Shown here: piece by piece, positions 1 through 9,896 of the stretch
How positions within the stretch are numbered: position 1 is the stretch's first letter
How the letters are laid out: the number at the start of each line of letters is the position of its first letter
Assembly (NCBI GenBank): GCA_022661535.1
Contig: JAKULF010000003.1
Coordinates: 4,278,001 to 4,342,000, forward strand
Source of the DNA: Eutypa lata
Lineage: Eukaryota > Ascomycota > Sordariomycetes > Xylariales > Diatrypaceae
Length of the DNA stretch: 64,000 bases
Direction: 5' to 3'
Translations under genes and position numbers: made by a program
Notes under the pieces: model-generated
Database searches by the model: none
What the model saw: the letters and a program-made list of their open reading frames with translations, nothing else
What the model was told of the DNA's origin: nothing

Positions 1-247
1 TTGATACTTTCAAGACCACATTGGTTTGCTTACCAAACGATGCACAAAATTAGAACCCTCCATCCGAGAAGAGGATACGACACACGCGGTATTGACTTAT
101 CACACTGCTCGTGACGGTGCTCGAATTCCCGAGAACCTCCAGGTTTCAAGCTAATATTTGTTGTGGCGCCCTATTATTCCAGGGAGAAGTCAGCAGAGGC
201 CTTTCATAGCCACCTTCATTACGATCATGGGGTATCAACTGACTTGC

Positions 248-937
248 TTACTCCTGGCTCGGTTGCCAGTAACAACAGCATCGGAGAAAAGGCGACAATG
301 CGTCATATATGCGTTTCTTGAACTGTCTGGGCACCGGTCGACCGTTATTTGGGAGTAGTTCCGTAGATGAGGTTGCAGACTCGGCCAGGGGGGGCATGGA
401 GTGATATACGCTGCGTGAAGAAGAGGCTCTATCGTTAGATGGAGCGTTCGAGCCCTCTTCAGTCAATCCAATGCGCTCTCTCTCCCGTCTACGCCATTGG
501 CACTCGAAACATTCGTTGAAATTGCTTATGCTTCCTAGGGCCTCCATTCTCCCCTCTGGTTCAAGCTCCGATCCCGGTTCTGGTTCTGGTTCTGGTTCCG
601 GTTCTGAATCGTCCGAGACCAGATCAGCCGCCGTAGCTTTGCCCTTCCCTTTCCAGGTTCCTGCTCGCTCTTCTGCTGCCCGGGAAGTCTCAGATACGGT
701 AGGTTGTGGAACGCCAACGTCGATATGCAAGAACTTTTCAGTCGCCTGCTGGGCTTTGTGGTCAAAATTAAGGAGGATCCTGATTGGGAACGACTTGGCT
801 AGGTCCGGAATCAACGTCTTTAATAGGTGTGTGCTCATTTGGGCTGTGGAGGGAGCCTCATCCCCTTCCTCGATGGTTCTAACGTCCGGTTTCCATGGTT
901 TCTTGGCTTTTTTGCTCGACACTTTTTTGGGTGACAT
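248..937 (-). CDS. hypothetical protein, 229 aa
   Basis: A single open frame of 229 codons starts with a Lys-rich tail (MSPKKVSSKKAKKPW) and has a short acidic Glu-Pro dipeptide run in its middle (about residues 112-122), encoded by a small GGTTCT-like repeat near 575-605. The C-terminal half is Arg/Ser-rich and ends in a Cys-rich stretch (RCCCYW). I see no signal peptide, membrane segment or family motif. It is transcribed away from ATP11, with about 700 bp between them. A spliced form with a different C-terminus is possible. I do not recognise it; the frame length and the basic start favour a real but lineage-restricted gene. Confidence 0.45.
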   Translation of the reverse strand: MSPKKVSSKKAKKPWKPDVRTIEEGDEAPSTAQMSTHLLKTLIPDLAKSFPIRILLNFDHKAQQATEKFLHIDVGVPQPTVSETSRAAEERAGTWKGKGKATAADLVSDDSEPEPEPEPEPGSELEPEGRMEALGSISNFNECFECQWRRRERERIGLTEEGSNAPSNDRASSSRSVYHSMPPLAESATSSTELLPNNGRPVPRQFKKRIYDALSPFLRCCCYWQPSQE

Positions 938-1640
938 AGTAAGTAATATGTATCAATAAGAATCCCGGGGTACTTAAAGGGCTAAGAGAGAGAAAGGAAA
1001 GCAATGTCAAGATAAGTTGGCGGTTTTAGATGCTATATTCCAACAGGAAATAATATAACTAATTTGTATTGTTGATGTGATGCCTAAGGCTTGCCTGCAT
1101 TGAGTACATAGTCAAGTTGTTTTTGTTTCCCCATAGCCCAAGAACACAAATCGTCTCAGCAAGTTGAAGTCCCATGAGGTCCTGCCAAATGAACGACTGG
1201 GAGTTCTAATAATTGGAAGTAACTAGCAAGGCTAGAGTGAGGTCATTAAGTGAACAACAGTAGAGTAACCGCCTCCTTCAGGTTATAGTAACTTCCAAGA
1301 TTGGGAATATATATTGCACCAGGTACGTATAGGTCCAACATATTATTATTGTATAATATAAAGTTAGAAATTGTTTCTTTAATAGCTGGCTCCTGAAGCA
1401 TAGTATAATCTGGTCAAAAGGGATATCGGAACTCGGAAAGGGGCAGCAACATGCCTCTATATATATGTACTTGCAGCACCCCGCGGGTCCAATTTTCACC
1501 CCACATGCACGAACCCTGGCCAGCCGAGGGCTCAAGATTTGTCTACGTACAATGCGGAATGCACCACCGTCTGTCAATTTCATATTCCTACATTCACTTG
1601 AGCTATACCGGATTTATGTGGTACACCTATTCTGCTCAAG
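938..1640. other. divergent intergenic region
   Basis: This interval separates the divergently transcribed hypothetical gene and ATP11 and should hold both promoters. It is moderately AT-rich with TATA-like runs near 1340-1370. I see no gene, RNA or repeat in it. Confidence 0.5.
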
Positions 1641-2666
1641 ATGGCAACAGCACGCACGCCGTCCGTTCTCCGCAACCTCCTCGGCCGACGCCAACAGCTA
1701 CCCCTACGAGGTTCAGTCCTCCCGCCGTCATTATCGAACCAGCGCCGCTGGGCCCAGGTCCACGATGTGCGATTCCTCGCCACAACGCAGGCCTCACGCA
1801 ACGTAACCGAGAAGTACCGTGCCAAGCTCGAAGGGAAAGCGCGCCAAGAAGGGCTGCGGGACATCGACGAGCTGAAGACCGCCTACGCCGACCGCATACA
1901 AGAGCTGAAGAAAAAGGACAGCACGAGCGTGCCCGGCCTCGACGCCATACTCGACGACGCTGACCCCCGCGAAGCACAAGCACAAGCACAAGCACAACAA
2001 CAACAGGCGCAGCAGGAATCAGGATCCCCAGTCCCGCTCCCGCGAAAATCGGCATCATCATCGTCGTCGTCGCCCGGGGCGGCAGCTATCAAGCCGCTCT
2101 CCTCGATTCTCGACCTAGACAAAGCGCGGGCGCTCCCGGCGCGCGAGCTCAGCGCCGTGTGGCGGCTCCGGCACGCCTCGTCGCCGACGTCGCTGTGCGC
2201 GGTGATCCCCGCGCCGACGTACCGGGGCCTCGAGGCGACGGCGCGGCGGCACCCGTCGTTCGTGCTACCGGTGCCGCGCGAGGGCGCCGGCGCCGAGATG
2301 CACTACCTGCAGTGGGTGTTCGACGCGGAGTCGCGCACGGCGACGGTGCTGTTCACGCAGCTCGCCGAGTACAAGGCGCGCGGCGAGTGGGCGCAGCCCC
2401 ACACCAGCGCCACGCACTACTGGGACGACGCGCTCGCCGCCGACCCCCCGGGCCCGGGCGTCGTGCTCATGGCCGGCAGCCTCGTCGAGGGCCGCGGCGC
2501 CTCCGTCGAAGACGCCCAGTGGCTCGTCGCGCTGCTGCAGCGCTTCTACTCCGAGGAGGGCCGCGGTGGCGACGCGGCGAAGCGGAGGCTGCTCGAGCAG
2601 TTCTCTGGAGGCCATGGTGGGTTTAGCGTCGAGAAGCTGCTGGAGGAGAGCGAGAAGTTGGGTTAG
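1641..2666 (+). CDS. ATP11: mitochondrial F1-ATPase assembly factor ATP11
   Basis: This intronless gene encodes a 341-aa protein of the ATP11 family, the matrix chaperone that binds free F1 beta subunits during ATP synthase assembly. The N-terminus is Arg/Ser-rich with almost no acids (MATARTPSVLRNLLGRRQ), as expected for a mitochondrial presequence. A helical segment follows (YRAKLEGKARQEG, about residues 58-70), then a Gln/Ala and Ser linker. The conserved ATP11 core begins near residue 150 (KPLSSILDLDKARAL) and includes the LPVPR and MHYLQWVF stretches. The chosen ATG is the one that exposes the presequence. The second half is very GC-rich, unlike the first 300 bases. Family assignment is from recognised sequence and length; the presequence call is inference. 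Confidence 0.9.
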   Translation: MATARTPSVLRNLLGRRQQLPLRGSVLPPSLSNQRRWAQVHDVRFLATTQASRNVTEKYRAKLEGKARQEGLRDIDELKTAYADRIQELKKKDSTSVPGLDAILDDADPREAQAQAQAQQQQAQQESGSPVPLPRKSASSSSSSPGAAAIKPLSSILDLDKARALPARELSAVWRLRHASSPTSLCAVIPAPTYRGLEATARRHPSFVLPVPREGAGAEMHYLQWVFDAESRTATVLFTQLAEYKARGEWAQPHTSATHYWDDALAADPPGPGVVLMAGSLVEGRGASVEDAQWLVALLQRFYSEEGRGGDAAKRRLLEQFSGGHGGFSVEKLLEESEKLG

Positions 2667-3106
2667 AGGGGTTCGAGTGCGGTTGGACTTGCATCGGTTC
2701 GATCTGAGGTGTCATATATATAGAATGAGTGGAGGGTTGGAAGAGAGAAAAATAAATGCAAGCTTACGAGACGTTAGAGCTCTCAGATGGAGTAGGATTC
2801 CGGGACTGGGATGTACGAAAGGAGATGCATGAGAGATAAATGCATGCCTACAAGGCTCATAGATGGCGTTTATATCAAGCAGATGTTCACTGCTTTTGTC
2901 GGCATATGAACAAGGGGCGAAAAGCTAGTCGACCCACGCAGTTGACTTTATATCAATGTACAATAGTTAGATGATCAAATCATCTTATAGGAGGTCTAAC
3001 ATGCATATATACCTATAGGTACAAATATTCACAATCTATATTATCAATCCACTCCAATCCGCTCTCTCTCTCTCGCTCGCTCGCTCGCACCACTTCACAC
3101 GCATCA
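2667..3106. other. convergent 3' intergenic region with a TC-rich run
   Basis: ATP11 and the ligase gene converge here. A pyrimidine-rich CT/CTCG run sits at 3061-3089, about 20 bases past the ligase stop codon. No gene is visible. Confidence 0.5.
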
Positions 3107-5222
3107 TCATAGCTTCGCCCTCCCCTCCGCCGCACCGTCCTCCTTCTTCGCCAGGTCCTTGAGCACCCGCCGCAGCAGCTTGCCGCTGGCGTTCTTGGGG
3201 ATCTCGTCGACGAAGCGGATGCCGCCCCGCAGCCTCTTGTGCTGCGCGACCTTGGCGTCGAGCCACTGCACGATCTCGGCGGCCTTCTTCTCGTCGCGCG
3301 GCACGCCGGACTTCAGCACGAGGTACGCCCGCGGCACTTCGGTCTCGCGCTGGCGGTCGAACGCTGGGATCACGCACGCGTCCGAAATCTCGCTGTGGCC
3401 CAGAAGCACGCCCTCGAGCTCGGCGGGGGCTACTTGGAATCCCTCTATTTTTGGGGTGAAGATAATTTTAGTCAATGTACACTTAGGTGGTTTCTCTTGA
3501 ATTTTTAAGAAAAGTACCGGGTCATGAGAATAGACGATGGGTTATAGGGCTGTTACTTACTGTACTTGATCAGCTCCTTTAACCGGTCCGTGATATAGAA
3601 GTTCCCCCGATCGTCTACATATCCGATATCGCCTGTCCGGAAGAACCCGCACGGGCTGAACGTGTCCTTCTGTAAGTCGGGTCGGTTCAGATATCCGGGG
3701 AACACGTTAGGCCCCCGGGCCCAGAGTTCGCCCTCTTGACCTTGTGGTAGCTCATTACCGTCGAGGTCCACGATCTTAGCTTCGAGGTTCGGTAGGAGCT
3801 TGCCGACCGACCCGTTGAACCGCTTCCAATCGACGAGCGAGGCCTTGGTCAGCGTCGGCGCTGTCTCCGATAGCCCGTACCCCTGCATTATGGGAATAGT
3901 CAGGCGCTCCCACACAATCTCGACCTGTTGAAATACGAATTAGCTGTGCTGTCATATTTGCCAATTTCAGAAGGTGACATTAGAGGCGTTGTCATCGAAT
4001 AAATTTTCGAAGTGTTTTGCTTCATGATGATATGTTGACGCGAGTACACAGTAGTCTGGAAGTGAAATATAGGTGATTAAGGGGTTTCTAAATGCATGTA
4101 ACTTACCAAGTCCTTGCCTAACGGGGCCGCGCCTGAGTTCATCCACTTCATACTCGACAGGTCGTACTTGGAGACCACGGGGTGCTTCGCAAGCGCGAGG
4201 ACGACCGGCGGCGGAACCGACGCGTACGTTATCCCGAAGTTTTGTATCACCTTGCAAGCATTCTCCAAGTCGAACTTGGGGAGCACGAATACCTCTATTC
4301 CCATGCGTATTCCCTGCAACACAATGCAAGTAAGACCCTAACGAACGACGTTAGCCAATGTTGCTGCCACGAGTAGAGGTAAAAACAACAGCAGATTCTT
4401 ACGTAGACGTGGAAGAACGGGAGGATAGCTAATTGCTTATCACCCTTCCCATCCAAACCTCCGGTGGGACTTAGTCCGTTAAATGTGTCCATGTATACCA
4501 GCTGCTCCAGGTTGGCGACGATGTTGAAGTGGGTGAGCGGAACGCCCTTCGGTAAGCCGGTGGTTCCCGAGCTGTAGACGATGAACGCGGCGTCGTTCTT
4601 AGGGTCGACTTTAGCCCGCGAAAGTGCGCCAGAGGAGGCACTCTTGCTGCGGATCTCCGTAAAATGCTTAAACCGCCCCGACGGATCCCTCCCGTCGCCA
4701 ACGAGGATGATGCGGTTCTCGGGGATCCCGGCAGCCTTCGCGGCTTCGACGGCGACGGAGACGAACGGCAGCTGGGTCACGATGCCCTTCGCCTTGGAGT
4801 CCTTCATCTGGAAGCCCAGCTCCTTGGCCGTGTACGACGGGTTCGCCGTCGAGGCGCTGCCCCCGGCCCAGTGGGCGCCGAAGAACACCGGCGCGTAGTC
4901 GATGGTGTTGGGGGTGAAGAACCCCAGCACGTCGCCCTTCTGGAAGCCCCATTCTGACCTAAGGCCCTTGCCGAACTCGATAGATGTGTTCCTCGTCTGA
5001 GCCCAGGTATATGTGCGACCCGTGGCCGGGTCTGTGTATATCTCTGCCAAGTCGTTAAGAATGATATTATTTCCGGGGAGAATTGGAGTTTGGACAAAGC
5101 AAGCTTGGAGATGTCATAATACCTTTATCGTCTGGAAACTTTTTGTGCTCGTCCTCAAAGAGGTATGACCATAAATCTACTTCGGGGATGTGTAGGTCTG
5201 GGAGAAGTGATTTGATCACCAT
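3107..5222 (-). CDS. 4-coumarate--CoA ligase-like acyl-CoA synthetase with PTS1 (AKL)
   Basis: An adenylate-forming enzyme of 549 aa in five exons: 5222-5123, 5043-4403, 4314/4313-4107, 3924-3561 and 3444-3107, with introns of 59-182 nt bearing GTAAGT or GTATTA donors. It should activate an aromatic or fatty carboxylic acid with ATP and CoA. Visible motifs are the P-loop SSGTTGLPKG (about residue 191), QGYGLSE, RTGDIGYVD, the hinge DRLKELIKYKGFQV (joined across the last intron) and the catalytic lysine in PKNASGKLLRR (about residue 526). The protein ends in AKL, an established variant of the peroxisomal targeting tripeptide. The splice into KYKGFQVAP restores the family consensus exactly, which fixes intron 4. 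The substrate cannot be read from the sequence; relatives include phenylacetyl-CoA ligases of beta-lactam fungi. Confidence 0.9.
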
Positions 5223-5995
5223 GATGGCTCTACGACACGTATGGAGCTGCTATACCTAGCACAAACGGTGTAAGGGAAGTTCGAACAGGGATGATATATA
5301 CACTCTTGGCAACAAGGGACTATATTTTAAACTGTCGGGTAGCTTAAAGAGGGAGACAAGGAACGGGGGAAGAAAAGAGGATGTCTAGGATTCTCCGACT
5401 TTGACAAATGCGGCTCTTACTTGCAAGTTTAAAGTTCACGCGTTAACTATAATACTAAACCAGCTCATTCCACGAGCAGACATGATGATGTATCGGTGAG
5501 ATACGGTGAGATTTATCTACTTATGTAGACGAAGATAACAGAGAGGGGCAACGTCACGGTAGTGAACCTCGGGAATATCCACACTTTCGGGGTGAGCCCC
5601 AGTAACCAGGAGTTTGACCCGAGGCGTCCCCACCAGCTTCGTGGGGTAGGTGACCCTTATTTACGTTGCTAGAGGGATTGGCGAGTATCCGGCTCTCACA
5701 TTCCCCAACAACGTGGTAGCTTCGAAGCTAGCCCCAGACAAGCCAGTCTACATGCTTTAGTCCTAGCCACCTACGTACATAGGTAGGTAGACTACTATCT
5801 AGTAACCTTTGTGGAAAGTGTGTTCCCTATTCGTTTCTATTCATTGGGCGCTGCTCATTCCTACTATGTAGGTGTAATGTATAGCTATCTAGGTATATAT
5901 GTACGTTTACATGAGTTGCGTCCTCGTATATCCAACGCGTGAAGTCCCCCAGGGTATCGAAAAACTCCCAAAATCTATCGTAATAATCAAGTATA
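5223..5995. other. intergenic region upstream of the ligase
   Basis: This 770-bp spacer lies between the ligase start and the lipase stop (both genes on the minus strand), so it is the ligase promoter plus the lipase 3' region. It holds two CCTCGG hexamers in opposite orientation, listed separately, and several TAGGTA-type motifs near 5776-5800. No gene seen. Confidence 0.5.
5567..5624. promoter_or_regulatory. inverted pair of CCTCGG motifs upstream of the acyl-CoA ligase
   Basis: CCTCGG lies at 5567-5572 and its reverse complement at 5619-5624, about 345 and 400 bp upstream of the ligase start. CCTCGG is the established core bound by the Aspergillus fatty-acid regulators FarA and FarB and is found upstream of peroxisomal and beta-oxidation genes. 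Function here is inferred from the match and from the PTS1 on the product; a hexamer alone also occurs by chance. Confidence 0.4.
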
Positions 5996-8149
5996 TTAGG
6001 CCGAGTCGCTGCTCGATTGGTCACTCTCTACCTCCGCTTGCCTCTCTCCAGGTATCCAAGCCGCCACGTTTTCGCAGCCTTCAGGTGTCCTACACTTGTC
6101 TCTAGCATTACAGGTCTTCCATAAAACCTCACGGACCTCGGAGAAAACTTGGTCAACCGCGTCCATAGCCCAGACCACGTCGAGATGTTCGTATTCAGGC
6201 AATACTTTGCTGTGGACAACTTTGAGATGCGGTTCCCGTCCACTAGCGAAGCGTCGTAGCAGCTTCTCCCCATCCACAAGTTTGTCTTTGCCTGCAACCC
6301 ATAATGCGAAAGGGCAAACTTGTTCGTTGTACCAGGCAGTTGAACCCTTCCGTTTTCTCGTATGGTGACTACTAGCCTTCCCTGAGATGGCCGGTTCACC
6401 TTGATGCTTAGGGAGCGAGGCCAAAGGACCATCGGTTCCATCTTCTCGTTCCTCGTTGCGTAATTGCTCCTTTGTCTGGAGAATGCATTTTTGTTTAGCG
6501 AAGCATTCTCTCCCCAGCCACCAGCGCATAGATTCAGAGCTGACATAAACAGGCGAGAACTGAAACATGCGGTCTCTCAGACGGCGGTCCCAGCGAGTGT
6601 CTGACCAGCCAAACATAAACGAAAAGACTTTGTACCCCAGCCAGCCATATATTCTAGAGTGTAGGATTCCGTGCATAGTCATCATTAGAGGTATAAAAGC
6701 ATGAATGCCGAACATAAGTCGAAAGGCTGCCGGCGAGATGACCCGCATAAACTTGAAATACATCTTTCCAATCAACGGTCCAGCATATGCCGCAGGGGCA
6801 AGCGCACAGAAGACCGTAATTTTCTCGCCAAGGTCCGGTCGTTGTTCTTTAGCGAGGGCGACCAGAGTCTCGGTTGTTCCTTGAGAATGGCAGATCAATC
6901 CGGTTTTCTCGAAACCGGTCTCGAAAAGTACTCGGGAAATTAGAGCTGGTAGGTCAAAGACACCCATTTGTCGAATATTCCAGCACCACATGCGAGGATC
7001 TGGGTAATTTAGCAACGAGTGCTTCGGCTTGAATCCGCAACGGTTGTTTCCCAGCCATACATCGTACCCAGACTTGCAAAGGTAAAATGCAAGAGAATGA
7101 TCGTCGTTGACACAGTAAGCCCCCGAGCTCTGAAGAAGGCCGGGCATCAACAATACAGGGAACTTGGGCTTCGACCCCGAGTCATTCGGTCTTTTTTTGC
7201 TCTCGCTGGTAAAGAGATCAGGTTGCCTATGGGACCTCTCTTCGTCGTTCAATTTCGTATACTCTCTAGGGTCATAAACATGCCAGAGATCGATGATGAA
7301 TCCGTCCTCAGTTTGTACTTCTATCTCTTCTATGTCAAGCCCAACCCTACGAGCATAGTATCCCACGTCGCAGATGACCGGATCGGGTCCGCCTTCAGTT
7401 GGGAAGAAGTCGCCGTCGTTGCGTAGATGTTCGTCATCCGCAGTGACCTCAGTTTGGGACTTCCTCTTCCTCCACAAATTCTCCTGGTCCTTTCGCATAC
7501 TTGCTCTTCTAGCTTCTTCCTCATAGAACGGCCTTTGAGCATCTGGGTTGCGTAATGTCAATCGCATCCAAGTGTTGGAACAAACGATGGGTATGCTGGT
7601 GAATAAAGCACCGAGTACAATGACGCCTAAAAATGCGGCACTGAGGAAAAAAGAGGAAACTCGGAACATCATGCATTGGATGTTTCGGAGAATAGAAGGT
7701 GGGCCGTACAGAGGTAATGGCGGAAACAGAGGGTTTGTATGACTCGGTGGCATAGTCCTCTGTAGAGAACCGTCGCCTGATTTTTGTACCGGCTTGCCAT
7801 CTTTGCGAGAGGCTACAGTGAGCACATCGTTGTTGGGTGAATCCCCCTTCACGCCCTCGACCGGATGTTCAGCCGAGGAATGTTGAGATAGCTCCTCTTT
7901 CAATACGTTCAATTTGTGTGCTTCTTCCAACGGAACTCCCGGCAACCTGCTGCCATCAGCAGTGACGATCACGGGGTCCTGTGGTGTGACAAAGCGGGCC
8001 TCGACCGCGACTGCGTCCGGCTGTTCATGATCCTGTACTACCTGATGCGAGAGTTTCTCCGACTGTTGGGCGTATTCTATAGCGGCGTGGGCGGTAGACG
8101 CATCGGACGGCAGCGATCCGGACCGTCGTTTATCGAGGGTGACAGTCAT
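5996..8149 (-). CDS. membrane-anchored steryl ester / triacylglycerol lipase (TGL1/YEH-like)
   Basis: An intronless gene of 717 aa. A long disordered N-terminus precedes one hydrophobic helix (about residues 167-190), then the partial alpha/beta-hydrolase lipase region (DVGYYARRVGLDIEEIEV, 261-278) and the hydrolase fold. The HG-loop equivalent is LLMPGLLQSSG and the nucleophile elbow is ICHSQGTTE, giving Ser422 as nucleophile. Asp622 (in GKDKLVDG) or Asp627 and His655 (in YEHLDVV) fit the remaining triad positions. The arrangement matches yeast steryl ester hydrolases Yeh1/Yeh2/Tgl1, which release sterols and fatty acids at lipid droplets or the plasma membrane. The elbow carries Cys where many relatives have Gly. 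A CCTCGG motif lies 61 bp upstream of the start. Confidence 0.85.
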   Translation of the reverse strand: MTVTLDKRRSGSLPSDASTAHAAIEYAQQSEKLSHQVVQDHEQPDAVAVEARFVTPQDPVIVTADGSRLPGVPLEEAHKLNVLKEELSQHSSAEHPVEGVKGDSPNNDVLTVASRKDGKPVQKSGDGSLQRTMPPSHTNPLFPPLPLYGPPSILRNIQCMMFRVSSFFLSAAFLGVIVLGALFTSIPIVCSNTWMRLTLRNPDAQRPFYEEEARRASMRKDQENLWRKRKSQTEVTADDEHLRNDGDFFPTEGGPDPVICDVGYYARRVGLDIEEIEVQTEDGFIIDLWHVYDPREYTKLNDEERSHRQPDLFTSESKKRPNDSGSKPKFPVLLMPGLLQSSGAYCVNDDHSLAFYLCKSGYDVWLGNNRCGFKPKHSLLNYPDPRMWCWNIRQMGVFDLPALISRVLFETGFEKTGLICHSQGTTETLVALAKEQRPDLGEKITVFCALAPAAYAGPLIGKMYFKFMRVISPAAFRLMFGIHAFIPLMMTMHGILHSRIYGWLGYKVFSFMFGWSDTRWDRRLRDRMFQFSPVYVSSESMRWWLGRECFAKQKCILQTKEQLRNEEREDGTDGPLASLPKHQGEPAISGKASSHHTRKRKGSTAWYNEQVCPFALWVAGKDKLVDGEKLLRRFASGREPHLKVVHSKVLPEYEHLDVVWAMDAVDQVFSEVREVLWKTCNARDKCRTPEGCENVAAWIPGERQAEVESDQSSSDSA

Positions 8150-8209
8150 GGTAGCGAATGTTTTTGGTCGTTACACTTGTCGCCCTTTTGACAATTTAGC
8201 TCCGAAGCT

Positions 8210-8215
8210 CCGAGG
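8210..8215 (-). promoter_or_regulatory. CCTCGG motif in the lipase promoter
   Basis: The hexamer reads CCTCGG on the coding strand of the lipase and ends 61 bp before its ATG. It matches the FarA/FarB core described in Aspergillus. Assignment is inference from motif, position and the lipolytic product. Confidence 0.35.
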
Positions 8216-8903
8216 TTAACAATGGCCCGGAAAATGTGAGGTTAAGCGGAACACACGCCGGCCTGCAACACAAAAATAACTATATAAAAAGAGGCTGCCG
8301 CTTTGTCTGTATATATACCTACACCTCCTAACCTCTAGCTTTAAATATAGAAAATGTTAGCGCCACTGACTCTACTGCAGAACCTAGCTGCTAGCTCAAG
8401 GTGCAAAGGTCAACGAATGTAGCCTATCATTGTCTAAATATCAAGTGGGATGGTGCTTGATCTTGAAAATCGATTGAGATTTGATTTCTACTTAGACTCC
8501 CCCCTCTTAGATCCACGCGAAACGGATGCGCAACAGGGAAGTGGAAGCGGAATAGACCCACACCAGTGCAAAATGCGCCGAGTGGCATGCACACGGCACA
8601 CTGCAACTGATCAATTAAAGGAATGCACAACGACGTCATTTGCTAGCTCTGCCCTTTGAAGCGTCAGAGAGTCAGACAGTGTGGACTCGAGCCCCGAAGC
8701 CCTCTAATAATAATTACAATTATAATATGCAAAGCTCTGGGCTGTCTGGTTCGTAAAGGCGCAGGTGAACACTGGCAATACCTACATGCGGTGGTCCACA
8801 GCACTGAAAATCCCGTAGTTCCTAACTAATGTCAACTTCGTTTAACACGTGAATCTCTCCCGTTGCTTAGCATAACGGCCTGGGTACAGAACTCGGTTCA
8901 GAG

Positions 8904-8923
8904 CTACCTACCTAGGTAGGTAG
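8904..8923. repeat. 20-bp perfect palindrome, copy 1
   Basis: The sequence is CTACCTACCTAGGTAGGTAG, identical to its own reverse complement. A second identical copy lies at 9165-9184. The two bases before each copy (AG) are also the same, while the flanks beyond differ. Confidence 0.8.
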
Positions 8924-9164
8924 TTTATAACAAAATGGGAAGGATTATCTTCATATTTCAGGGATGGGAGATGTATGGAATGCACCTGACTATGGCGTTA
9001 ACTGCCTGCTTAGCCATAAAAATGACGTGTGGGCAGAATCTGGTGGCCGTACTATGTATGTACGTATGGAACTACGTAATTTTGTAGATGTTCAGGAAAA
9101 CCTGCAAGCTTAAAAAGTGCTATGTGGATGTAGTCTACTGATATACTTCATATGTCTTCAGAAG

Positions 9165-9184
9165 CTACCTACCTAGGTAGGTAG
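9165..9184. repeat. 20-bp perfect palindrome, copy 2
   Basis: An exact repeat of the palindrome at 8904-8923, 261 bp further on. Partial versions of the same CCTAGG/TAGGTA motif recur across the intergenic DNA of the window. Confidence 0.8.
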
Positions 9185-9527
9185 TCTCTCGGGCAATTGT
9201 CTTGCCAGCATGTGAAAGTTGTATGTACGGAGCATATCTGCTTGCTATTGGCCATATTACTTAAAAGGGTTTCACCTCATCTACATCTTCGTACCTACAC
9301 GTGCATATACAAACAAGTCTGTCAATTATCCATGCATCTTAAGTTTTTAGATGACATTTTACTACCTTAACCTCTAGGCCTATAGAAATAGTTTCATTTT
9401 TTTGTAGTTAGTGAATTGTGCAGCTTGTACACCTAGGTGTGCACACTACTGAAGCTAAGCACTGAAGCCTTAGGTAAGGTTAGCTACAGTTAACCGCGCA
9501 GGCGACTGTGCGTTGTGTTGTATTGTA

Positions 9528-9533
9528 CCTCGG
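9528..9533 (+). promoter_or_regulatory. CCTCGG motif in the PEX6 promoter
   Basis: CCTCGG on the coding strand, 364 bp before the PEX6 start. PEX genes are known targets of FarA/FarB-type regulation in Aspergillus. Function here is inferred. Confidence 0.35.
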
Positions 9534-9896
9534 TCAAATCCCCGTGCTGAACTATAACCACATACGCGCCTAAAGTGGGCATTCAAAGAAGCCGAATATT
9601 TGAACTTTTCGACCTGGTCAGGTAGAAACATGAGCAAAACAGACCAGATTACTCCAAAATATTGATTCAAAAGTCAATGAAGGACGACACTGACATCGAA
9701 TTATCTTATAATAGGGGCTCGATTATATACTTCTTTGATTGTTACTGAGCTAAATCCATGCTTTCATACATACATATTACATTGTACACTATATTTTAAG
9801 CTTCAGAGCTACATACAGAGCGCTCACGACTCCGTTGATGGATAAGGCCCAACTGGCATAGGCAATTGCCAACAAGCGGAACACCGCATAATAATA

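Larger units (their letters stand above)
8150..9896. other. intergenic region between lipase and PEX6
   Basis: A 1.75-kb divergent promoter region. Apart from the CCTCGG hexamers and the two perfect 20-bp palindromes listed separately, it contains another CCTAGG-centred palindrome (ACACCTAGGTGT, 9429-9440). I see no coding potential in it. Confidence 0.5.
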
